Of a stretch of 48,649 nucleotides of DNA, positions 1 through 4,914 are shown piece after piece. How positions within the stretch are numbered: position 1 is the stretch's first letter; each line of letters opens with the position of its first letter. The notes beneath the pieces were generated by a model. The model did not search any database. It was not told where the DNA came from and saw nothing but the letters and a program-made list of their open reading frames with translations. Origin of the DNA: Burkholderiales bacterium (lineage in GTDB: Bacteria > Pseudomonadota > Gammaproteobacteria > Burkholderiales > Burkholderiaceae_C). The position numbers and the translations under genes were made by a program. The stretch covers positions 1 to 48,649 of the forward strand of contig RXJW01000130.1 of the NCBI GenBank assembly GCA_003963005.1, in the 5' to 3' direction.

Positions 1-337
1 GGCGGATCGTGCGCTCGATGGGGCCGCGCTTGAGGTCGCTGGTGCACTGGCGCTGCTGCGGGCTGGGGAACATGCCGCGCTCGGCGATCATCTGCAGCAG
101 GGTGCGGCGGGCCTTGCAGACCTCGAGACGCTCGCCGCGGGTGGTGGCGCGGATGTGCTCGACGGCGCCGGCCCACTCGACGGCGCCCAGGTCGGCGTGG
201 ACGATGACGAGCTGGTCGGCCGGCACGAGGTTGCGAAGCGCCAGGTACATGGCCTGGCTGTCCTTGCCGCCGCTGTGGTTGCAGACGAACAGGGCGCCGC
301 GCTTCACGAGTTCGATGATGTCGTTGATGTTGGTCAT
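1..337 (-). CDS. PAPS reductase-like PP-loop protein (partial, runs off left edge)
   Basis: The reverse strand reads from an ATG at 337 to the window edge with no stop, giving about 112 residues starting MTNINDIIELVKRGALFVC. The PP-loop motif SGGKDS lies near residue 23, followed by a VIVHADLG strand and a CTSDLKRGPIE motif near residue 98. This combination is typical of the phage phosphoadenosine-phosphosulfate reductase/DndC-like family, which binds an adenylylated substrate. Phage members are common in early operons and their substrates are mostly unknown. It is the last visible gene of the leftward early operon, seven bases after the previous stop. No clear ribosome-binding site is visible. 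The C-terminus, including any catalytic cysteine, is outside the window. Confidence 0.85.
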   Translation of the reverse strand, partial: MTNINDIIELVKRGALFVCNHSGGKDSQAMYLALRNLVPADQLVIVHADLGAVEWAGAVEHIRATTRGERLEVCKARRTLLQMIAERGMFPSPQQRQCTSDLKRGPIERTIR

Positions 338-344
338 GTCGGTC

Positions 345-515
345 TCAGGCGGGAGTGCAGAGGCCCTGCTCGATTAGCGAAGCGGCGGTGCGGCCGTAGA
401 AGCCTTGGAGCTGCCAGACCCAGCCGCTGTCGATGCCGGACTGGATGAACTCGATGATCTCGTCCTCAGTCATCTCGCCGGTCTCGAAGCGCAGGATGTC
501 GTCGATGTTGGGCAT
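345..515 (-). CDS. small conserved phage protein, DUF7417-like
   Basis: A 56-residue protein beginning MPNIDDILRFETGEMTEDE and ending GRTAASLIEQGLCTPA. The pattern 'acidic N-terminus, W-x-LQGxYGRTAxxLI, short tail' matches, from memory, the DUF7417 family of tiny phage proteins. Function is unknown. Its ATG overlaps the TGA of the upstream gene by one base (TGATG), so it is probably translationally coupled. The upstream gene ends with a GGAG-like stretch that can act as the Shine-Dalgarno. Being only 171 bases long, it would be missed by a length-filtered gene call. Confidence 0.75.
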   Translation of the reverse strand: MPNIDDILRFETGEMTEDEIIEFIQSGIDSGWVWQLQGFYGRTAASLIEQGLCTPA

Positions 516-940
516 CACAGCAGCTCCTCCGGCACATCGACCTCGTCGCCCAGCTTGGACGCCACGAAGCAGCGCATGGCGGCGATCAGGGGTGTGGGGC
601 CGCGCCGAACGAATTCAGCGCCAGGCTTGGCCGCTTGGCAGTAGCCCTCGTCCTTCTTCTGGAAGAAGCCGATTTCCTCACGCTCGATGATCGGGCCGCC
701 TTGTGCCCAGTCGGTCGAATACTTCGGGTTGGGCCACATGCCGCTGCCAGGAAGCTGGCGAGCCGATACGCGCACCGTCTTGCGTTCCCGATGGAAGGCG
801 ATCATTTCCGCGTCTTCTACGGGGTCCAAGGTGTCCGTGATGTCTTGCCAGCCGCGCACCTTGACCTCGTGGCCAAGTGCGACCGCGACCGCCCAGTCCA
901 ACGCCTTGCCGGTCAGCTCGGATGTCTTGATCTTGGTCAT
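515..940 (-). CDS. NinX-like (DUF2591) phage protein
   Basis: A 141-residue protein that starts MTKIKTSELTGKALDWAVA and has STDWAQGGPIIEREEI in the middle and GPTPLIAAMRCFVASKLGDE near the end. These are hallmarks of the DUF2591 family, named after NinX of the lambdoid nin region; the biochemical role is unknown. Its start region reads GAGGTATCACAATG, so the Shine-Dalgarno, the dispersed TATCACA element and the start codon are fused. It is the third gene of the leftward operon and overlaps the next gene by one base. Confidence 0.88.
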   Translation of the reverse strand: MTKIKTSELTGKALDWAVAVALGHEVKVRGWQDITDTLDPVEDAEMIAFHRERKTVRVSARQLPGSGMWPNPKYSTDWAQGGPIIEREEIGFFQKKDEGYCQAAKPGAEFVRRGPTPLIAAMRCFVASKLGDEVDVPEELL

Positions 941-949
941 TGTGATACC

Positions 950-1255
950 TCAGGCAGTCAGCAGGTACTCGCGGGCGGCCGCGTTGGCCTCCTGGCGGCC
1001 GTAGGCGCAGAACTCGCCGACGGTGTCGATGGCGCCGGTGTTCCAGTCGAAGCTCCGCACCGAGTAACCGCTGCGGTCGCTGGGACCGGTCTCGCGGGTG
1101 ACAAAGGCGACGCGGTCGCCGAGCGCCAGGCCGCTCTCCGGCAGCTTGGTGTTGAAGAACGCCATGGCGTCCTCGGCGAACCAGTCGGTCAGCGAGCCGC
1201 GGGTGTCGCGGTGGCGCTGGACGATCTTGTGCATGGGGATGCGGGTGATAGCCAT
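950..1255 (-). CDS. conserved hypothetical phage protein (101 aa)
   Basis: The frame is open far upstream, but the start is set at 1255 because GGAGGTATCACAATG gives a perfect Shine-Dalgarno seven bases before an ATG embedded in the dispersed element. The protein begins MAITRIPMHKIVQRHRDTRG and includes LTDWFAEDAMAFFNTKLP and GDRVAFVTRE. No domain was recognised with confidence. It resembles short phage proteins that open with a 'TRIPMHKIV' segment. It lies nine bases before the NinX-like gene in the same operon. Confidence 0.75.
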   Translation of the reverse strand: MAITRIPMHKIVQRHRDTRGSLTDWFAEDAMAFFNTKLPESGLALGDRVAFVTRETGPSDRSGYSVRSFDWNTGAIDTVGEFCAYGRQEANAAAREYLLTA

Positions 1256-1278
1256 TGTGATACCTCCGGTGCGTTGAA

Positions 1279-1479
1279 TCAGAAGGGGATGTCGTTGCTG
1301 CCGTCGTCGAACTCGACGGTGCCGGTACGGCGCTCCCAGGGGGCCAACGGACGGGGCAGGCCAGCGGTGTAGCCGCCGGCTTCGGCCCAGCTGGTCTGGG
1401 CTTGCTCGGCTTCCCACTGCTCGGCCTCGTACGCTTCCTCGGCTTCGGTCAGCGCAGCTTGGATGTCGTCGTCGGTCAT
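1279..1479 (-). CDS. 66-aa acidic protein ending in an SSB-like C-terminal tail
   Basis: This is the first gene of the leftward operon. GGAG precedes the ATG by about nine bases. The protein is acidic and Ala/Glu-rich (DIQAALTEAEEAYEAEQWEAEQ, a likely helix) and ends EFDDGSNDIPF. The last residues closely match the bacterial single-stranded-DNA-binding protein tail (consensus DDDIPF), the peptide docked by SSB partners such as RecO, PriA, ExoI and the chi subunit. There is no OB-fold and the protein is too short to contain one. It may be a tail mimic or a remnant; function is inferred only from the tail. Confidence 0.7.
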   Translation of the reverse strand: MTDDDIQAALTEAEEAYEAEQWEAEQAQTSWAEAGGYTAGLPRPLAPWERRTGTVEFDDGSNDIPF

Positions 1480-1611
1480 GTCGTGCTCCTCGGTGTTTCA
1501 GAAGGTGCCAGCTGCCTCGAGTCCGAACCGTCTTGCCGGTGCCCCTGTGTGTCGTGAGACCAGAGGGCTTATCCAACTCACTCGTGCCATTCTTTGGCTG
1601 CTGGCGTGAAG

Positions 1612-1635
1612 CGACTATAACAATTGTGATACTCA
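1612..1635 (-). promoter_or_regulatory. leftward early promoter with overlapping operator
   Basis: Read leftward, the sequence contains TGTTATAGT (1614-1622), an extended -10 box. Overlapping it is the 16-base dyad TATAACA-AT-TGTGATA (1616-1631), with one mismatch between the arms. The same half-site recurs across the prophage. It lies between the cI-like gene and the leftward operon, about 135 bases before the first start codon. I infer that it is the operator-controlled promoter of that operon. No good -35 is visible. The rest of 1480-1674 holds no gene that I can support. Confidence 0.55.
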
Positions 1636-1674
1636 GCCCGGGTGCAATACCCGACAAGCCTGCCGGGTCTTTGA

Positions 1675-2046
1675 CTACTTGGCCAGCGCCCGGGCCGTCA
1701 CCAGAAGGGCTTCCTTCTGGGGCTCGGCCAGCGCCTTGAAGACGCGCAGCAGCTCAGCCTGGCGGGCGTCGCTCACCACCGCCCAGGCGAACGGATCACC
1801 GACGCCGTCGAGGATCCAGCTGGGCCTGCAGTCGAAGACATCGGCCAGCGCCAGCAGGCTCGGCGCGCTGGGCTTGCGGCTGCTGTCGGTGACGATGTTG
1901 GAGACCATGGCCTGAGTGCCGCCGATCTTGGCCGCTACCTCGGTCTGCTTGAGACCCTTGACTTCGAGCAGCCAACGCACGCGCTCACCGACCGTCATTG
2001 CCCGGAAAAGCGGCTCGCTGTCGGGTGTCCACTTTTGTGATGTCAT
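1675..2046 (-). CDS. cI-like XRE-family repressor without a peptidase domain
   Basis: A 123-residue protein. Residues 18-75 form an XRE-type helix-turn-helix domain, with the recognition segment LKQTEVAAKIGGTQAMVSNIV at about 32-52 followed by LLALADVFDCRPSWILDG. The C-terminal 45 residues are a short helical tail. There is no S24/LexA-type autoproteolysis domain, so induction would not be by RecA-stimulated self-cleavage; an antirepressor is more likely, and a BRO-type gene is present at 44312-45169. Divergent from a Cro-like gene with an operator between them, it is the best candidate for the prophage repressor. The start is at 2046; GGCGGA provides a weak ribosome-binding site. Confidence 0.85.
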   Translation of the reverse strand: MTSQKWTPDSEPLFRAMTVGERVRWLLEVKGLKQTEVAAKIGGTQAMVSNIVTDSSRKPSAPSLLALADVFDCRPSWILDGVGDPFAWAVVSDARQAELLRVFKALAEPQKEALLVTARALAK

Positions 2047-2114
2047 GTTGTCCGCCTATCACAATGATTTAGAATTTCCGCCGTCCGCATACCAGACAAA
2101 CGGAGCCTCCCCAA
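2047..2114 (+). promoter_or_regulatory. cI-cro intergenic region: rightward promoter PR with operator in its spacer
   Basis: A rightward promoter can be read as -35 TTGTCC (2048-2053), a 16-base spacer and -10 TAGAAT (2070-2075). The spacer contains the dispersed element TATCACAATGATTTA (2057-2071), so a bound protein would block RNA polymerase. GGAG at 2102-2105 is the ribosome-binding site for the Cro-like gene. The leftward promoter for the repressor gene is less clear. The promoter is read by eye; the operator role is inferred from its recurrence. Confidence 0.65.
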
Positions 2115-2303
2115 ATGAACCTCAAGCAAGTGATGAAGCACTTCGGCCTCACCACCTACAGCCAAGTCGCCGAGCTGAATGGCTGCACTCAGCCGGCCGT
2201 GTCGAACTGGGTCAAACGCGGCCGCATTCCCGAGCTGGCCCAACGGCGCTTCGCCGATCTCAGCAAGGGCCAGCTCAAGGTGACCAAGACCCGTAAGTCT
2301 TAA
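2115..2303 (+). CDS. Cro-like HTH protein
   Basis: A 62-residue protein, MNLKQVMKHFGLTTYSQVA at the start, with the helix-turn-helix YSQVAELNGCTQPAVSNWVKRG at residues 15-36 and GRIPELAQRRF after it. This is the YdaS/Cro-type layout in which a single small HTH domain binds operator DNA as a dimer. It is the first gene rightward from the switch, divergent from the cI-like gene, with GGAG nine bases before the ATG. The role in choosing lytic growth follows from position and family. Confidence 0.85.
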   Translation: MNLKQVMKHFGLTTYSQVAELNGCTQPAVSNWVKRGRIPELAQRRFADLSKGQLKVTKTRKS

Positions 2304-2317
2304 TCACAGGTGTGATT
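2302..2317. promoter_or_regulatory. perfect 16-bp operator dyad AATCACA-GG-TGTGATT
   Basis: The arms AATCACA and TGTGATT are exact inverse complements with two bases between them. It starts on the last codon of the Cro-like gene. It is the most symmetric version of the element dispersed through the prophage and shows what the full site looks like: two ATCACA half-sites with a 2-base gap. A similar near-perfect dyad lies at 45468-45483. Likely a repressor or Cro operator. Confidence 0.65.
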
Positions 2318-2358
2318 GTCAGCCAGGCTAACCCTGACTGCTAGCCCACAAAGTGCCA

Positions 2359-2387
2359 TTGACATAACCATCACATTGATGTAGGTG
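2359..2387 (+). promoter_or_regulatory. second rightward early promoter with half-operator
   Basis: A consensus -35 TTGACA (2359-2364) is followed after 17 bases by TAGGTG (2382-2387), a weak -10. The spacer carries ATCACA-TT-GATGT (2370-2382), a variant of the dispersed operator. The AGGTG also serves as a Shine-Dalgarno for the ATG at 2391, so a transcript from here would have almost no leader, or the promoter reads through at low level. The weak -10 leaves this uncertain. Confidence 0.4.
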
Positions 2388-2390
2388 ACC

Positions 2391-2627
2391 ATGATCCAAA
2401 CCGACAACCGCGCCAAGCTGCGCACCGAGATCCTGCGGCTCTCCAGCGGCGTGCCGAAGCAGAACTTCCAGCGATGGGATCGCGAGAAAGCGGCCGCCTT
2501 CAAGAAGGTCTGCGGCGAAGCCCAGAAGCTGGCGGCGAAGGCCGCGGCGACCGAGCAGCAACTCAGCGGCAAGCTCAACGAGCTGCGCGGGTACTGGAAT
2601 GGCGAGCCGGTGAAGGTGGCGGCATGA
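2391..2627 (+). CDS. hypothetical early protein (78 aa)
   Basis: Starts MIQTDNRAKLRTEILRLSSG and is predicted helical, with an Ala/Lys-rich stretch EAQKLAAKAAATEQQ in the middle. It occupies the position where lambdoid phages have cII, but I cannot see a helix-turn-helix, so I do not call it CII. The ATG at 2391 is preferred over a GTG six bases upstream because AGGTG is correctly spaced before the ATG. Its stop overlaps the next start by four bases (ATGA). Confidence 0.65.
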   Translation: MIQTDNRAKLRTEILRLSSGVPKQNFQRWDREKAAAFKKVCGEAQKLAAKAAATEQQLSGKLNELRGYWNGEPVKVAA

Positions 2628-2965
2628 AGCAGTACATCACCACGCAGCTGGTCGAGGCCGAAGAGCTCGAGCATGGCCCGTTCCGCGTTGCCTTCCCGTC
2701 GCTGGGCTTCGGCGCCGTCGTGTTGCCCGAGGCCTTCAAGGCCGAGTGCCACCCCATCGACCGCCTCGAGGTGGGTTTCGGCCTGGCGCTGGAGGGCATG
2801 AAGCATGGGCTGCGGTTCCGTCGCCTGTTCTGGAAGGACGGTGACAAGGCCGTCGGGTTACTCGACGGCAAGCTGCACTGGTTCGTCCGCGGTTACGCCG
2901 ATTCGCCTGTCCTTGAGCTTCTGGTCGAAGGCCTCGTTGCCGAAGACTGGGTGGTGGCGCCATGA
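2624..2965 (+). CDS. DUF2829 (Tad2)-like protein with extra N-terminal segment
   Basis: A 113-residue protein. The first ~50 residues (MKQYITTQLVEAEELEHGPF...) are a separate segment seen in several phage proteins. The rest follows the DUF2829 plan: a helix FGLALEGMKHGLRFRR, then LFWKDG, a strand region and the closing LVAEDWVVAP. DUF2829 includes Tad2, a phage protein that sequesters the cyclic-nucleotide signal of the Thoeris defence system. The gene has four-base overlaps on both sides and is directly followed by a second, shorter DUF2829-like gene. The anti-defence role is inference from family. Confidence 0.6.
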   Translation: MKQYITTQLVEAEELEHGPFRVAFPSLGFGAVVLPEAFKAECHPIDRLEVGFGLALEGMKHGLRFRRLFWKDGDKAVGLLDGKLHWFVRGYADSPVLELLVEGLVAEDWVVAP

Positions 2966-3168
2966 ACTTCGGCCAAGCATTCGACTCGCTGCTGACTCGC
3001 GAAGTCATCATCCGCAGGAAGTCATGGAAGGACGGCGTCGCGCTGGCTCTTTTCAGCGCACCAGGACCGTACCTGGCGTGGGTTACCGTGGGAGAGATCG
3101 GCGCCGAGCCTGTGTCGTGTTTGCCGGCGGCCGAGCTGCTGGCCGATGACTGGGAGGTGGTGTCGTGA
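2962..3168 (+). CDS. DUF2829/Tad2-like protein (candidate anti-Thoeris)
   Basis: A 68-residue protein beginning MNFGQAFDSLLTREVIIRRK and ending AELLADDWEVVS. The MNFGxAxxxL start, the RKSW turn and the LLADDWEVV ending are the signature of DUF2829 (PF11195-type) proteins, the family of the Thoeris inhibitor Tad2. Length agrees with single-domain members. It overlaps both neighbours by four bases (ATGA before, GTGA after), so this is a tightly coupled group. Whether it binds a nucleotide signal cannot be told from sequence. Confidence 0.75.
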   Translation: MNFGQAFDSLLTREVIIRRKSWKDGVALALFSAPGPYLAWVTVGEIGAEPVSCLPAAELLADDWEVVS

Positions 3169-3647
3169 CAATCATCCACTTCAGCAACGTGATCGTTCCT
3201 GGCGACAAGCCTCTCTGCAACGAGCGGGCTCCGTCGTATCACACCAAGACAAAGGCAATCGCCGTGAGGCGCGTTGAGGGCGGGCAGGTGCACATGGAAT
3301 GCCTGGCGTGCGGTGCCCAGTTCGGCCGCGCGAATATCCCGACGAAGCTGTTCCGATACGAGGATCGCTACGGCGTCGTGACCCTCGAGGAGTACCCGGT
3401 TGTCGGCCTCACACCGTGCGGCGTCTACATCAACCGCTCGCACTGGAAGAAGCCGAAGTGGGTGCAGCTCGGGACTCGCAAGAAGTTCGCGGCAGTGACC
3501 ATCGAGGAGGCGAAGAAGTCATTCCTACAGCGGAAAAAGCATCAGCTTGCGCACCTCGAGAGCCAGGCCGAGAACGTCCGCATTGCGGTGAAGGCGATGA
3601 CAGAAGGTCGGCTCAACGACAGCTCCCACATACCGGACTACTACTGA
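3165..3647 (+). CDS. hypothetical protein with CxxC motif (160 aa)
   Basis: GTG start, overlapping the previous TGA by four bases; GGAGG lies upstream in TGGGAGGTGGTGTCGTG. The N-terminal half contains MECLACGAQFGR near residue 45, which with an earlier cysteine (PLCNERAP) and a histidine may make a zinc site. The C-terminal third, from about residue 110, is charged and helical (IEEAKKSFLQRKKHQ). No family was recognised. Belongs to the early transcript. Confidence 0.65.
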   Translation: MTIIHFSNVIVPGDKPLCNERAPSYHTKTKAIAVRRVEGGQVHMECLACGAQFGRANIPTKLFRYEDRYGVVTLEEYPVVGLTPCGVYINRSHWKKPKWVQLGTRKKFAAVTIEEAKKSFLQRKKHQLAHLESQAENVRIAVKAMTEGRLNDSSHIPDYY

Positions 3648-3654
3648 GGCCGCC

Positions 3655-3969
3655 ATGCTCATCACCAGCAAGACCAAGTTCTGCAACAACCCCTGGGGGC
3701 TGACCGTCCGCGAGGCCGAGCTGCTGTGGCTGCTCACCGAGTTCTCGCGTGACGACGTCGGGGCGCGCATCGGCATCGGTCACTCGGCGTTCGCCATGGC
3801 CCTGCATCGCGCCAAGACGAAGGTCGGCGCGAAGACCGCGACGGCCGCCGTCGTGGAGTTCGACCGCTGGTGGCAGGGCGCGAAGGGCGGGGTCCGCGTG
3901 GCCGTGCTCAACCGCATGGAGATCGAGCTCTTCGAGACCGTCGAGCCGAGTGGCGCGGCGCAGCTTTAG
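3655..3969 (+). CDS. LuxR/GerE-type HTH DNA-binding protein (104 aa)
   Basis: Residues 16-75 read LTVREAELLWLLTEFSRDDV, then GARIGIGHSAFAMALHRAKT and KVGAKTATAAVVEF. This parallels the GerE/LuxR C-terminal HTH pattern (LTxRExEVL..., IAxxLxISxxTVxxHxxxxxxKLxVxxRxxAV). There is no receiver or ligand domain, so it is a stand-alone HTH, as in several phage regulators. GAGG precedes the ATG by six bases. It lies at the end of the first early cluster, just before an AATCACAATGCTTATAG element. It is a reasonable candidate activator for the later promoters; that is inference. Confidence 0.6.
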   Translation: MLITSKTKFCNNPWGLTVREAELLWLLTEFSRDDVGARIGIGHSAFAMALHRAKTKVGAKTATAAVVEFDRWWQGAKGGVRVAVLNRMEIELFETVEPSGAAQL

Positions 3970-3980
3970 CCGCGGCCAGA

Positions 3981-3997
3981 AATCACAATGCTTATAG
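3981..3997 (+). promoter_or_regulatory. dispersed TATCACAATG element (intergenic copy)
   Basis: AATCACAATGCTTATAG lies 11 bases after the stop of the HTH gene, in a gene-free stretch of about 190 bases (3970-4160). The ATG inside it opens no useful frame, so conservation is not explained by translation. No promoter was recognised in the remainder of the stretch. Confidence 0.55.
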
Positions 3998-4160
3998 TTG
4001 CCGACGCCAGGGCAGCCACTGATCGCCCCAACGCGCCGTTCGGCCGGCGTCAGGCATTGCCGAGATCAACCCAGACTGGCTTGCCGGTCACGACCCCTTC
4101 GAACGCCTGGGTGCCAGCAATGGTCGGCGCGGGTCACCCACCCTCAACCCGGAGACCTGA

Positions 4161-4781
4161 ATGACTTCCATCACCCCCACCATCGGCCGCAAGATCTACT
4201 ACGTGCCGACCCTCGAAGACGTCGCGCTGGGCATGACCCGCCAGGGCGCGACCGAGCACGTCGACGCCACCGTCGTCTACGTCGACGTCGAGGCCGGCAC
4301 CGTCAACCTGCGCATCACCGACCACGTCGGCGCGACCTTCGTGCGCCACGGCATCGCCGTTGCCGACGAGCCGCAGCCCGGCCAGGCCCATTGGATGGGC
4401 TACCAGCTGAGCCAGGCTGGTGTGAAGCCGGAGCCGGTGGCCGGTGGCGCGCTGACTTCCATGGGGTCCATCGTCGACTCGCTGGCCCGCGGCGCCGAGA
4501 CCTCCGCCATCCAGCGTGCGCTGGCCGTGCCGGTGAGCGAGGACGGCACCGTCAAGGTGGCCGACATCCAGGCGGCCGTGCGTGGCGACATCCAGCTCCA
4601 GGACCGCTCGCTGCTGCCCGACGGCCACCCCGACAAGGTCTACCCCCAGGCCGCGCAGTCCGCCGCTCCCAGCGATCAGACCGGCACCACCGTGATCGGC
4701 GAGCCCGACGCCGCCACCAGCGCCGGATCGCAGCCGAGCACCGACGCGCCGCTGGTTGCCGGCAACGTGGTCGGCGACTGA
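4161..4781 (+). CDS. conserved phage protein of unknown function (206 aa)
   Basis: Starts MTSITPTIGRKIYYVPTLED. The N-terminal ~85 residues have a beta-rich pattern (DATVVYVDVEAGTVNLRITD, HVGAT) ending in HWMGYQLSQAG. This is familiar from small phage proteins encoded near replication genes, for which no function is known to me. The C-terminal 60 residues are Ala/Ser/Thr/Pro-rich and probably disordered. The start follows GGAG (ACCCGGAGACCTGAATG). Confidence 0.65.
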   Translation: MTSITPTIGRKIYYVPTLEDVALGMTRQGATEHVDATVVYVDVEAGTVNLRITDHVGATFVRHGIAVADEPQPGQAHWMGYQLSQAGVKPEPVAGGALTSMGSIVDSLARGAETSAIQRALAVPVSEDGTVKVADIQAAVRGDIQLQDRSLLPDGHPDKVYPQAAQSAAPSDQTGTTVIGEPDAATSAGSQPSTDAPLVAGNVVGD

Positions 4782-4803
4782 GCCTGATGCCCGCTCCGGC
4801 GGG

Positions 4804-4819
4804 TATCACATTGCTTTAG
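4804..4819 (+). promoter_or_regulatory. dispersed TATCACA element, variant (TATCACATTGCTTTAG)
   Basis: In the 133-base gap between the 206-aa gene and the primase gene. It has T for A at one position, so the embedded ATG is lost (TTG), yet the flank CTTTAG still matches the copies at 3981 and 10804. This shows that the element is conserved as DNA or RNA and not as a start codon. Confidence 0.5.
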
Positions 4820-4914
4820 CGGCCGTGCCGCCCTGGCCAGGGTCTGCATGGTTTCTTGCCCGTTCGCATGCGGGCACGGCCGCATCTCTCTGAACCGGGC
4901 TGGCACGGGCAAGC

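Noticed and set aside
1616..1631. A lac-operator-like sequence (ATAACAATT)
   Set aside because: The resemblance is short, and the symmetric partner TGTGATA matches the prophage's own dispersed element far better.
2370..2382. CRP-type site
   Set aside because: CRP sites read TGTGA-N6-TCACA. Here the half-sites have the reverse order (TCACA-N2-TGTGA), so they are a different operator.
3237..3243. TATCACA inside the 160-aa early gene
   Set aside because: Only the 7-base core matches; the following bases (CCAAG) do not, and it lies within a coding region away from any start.
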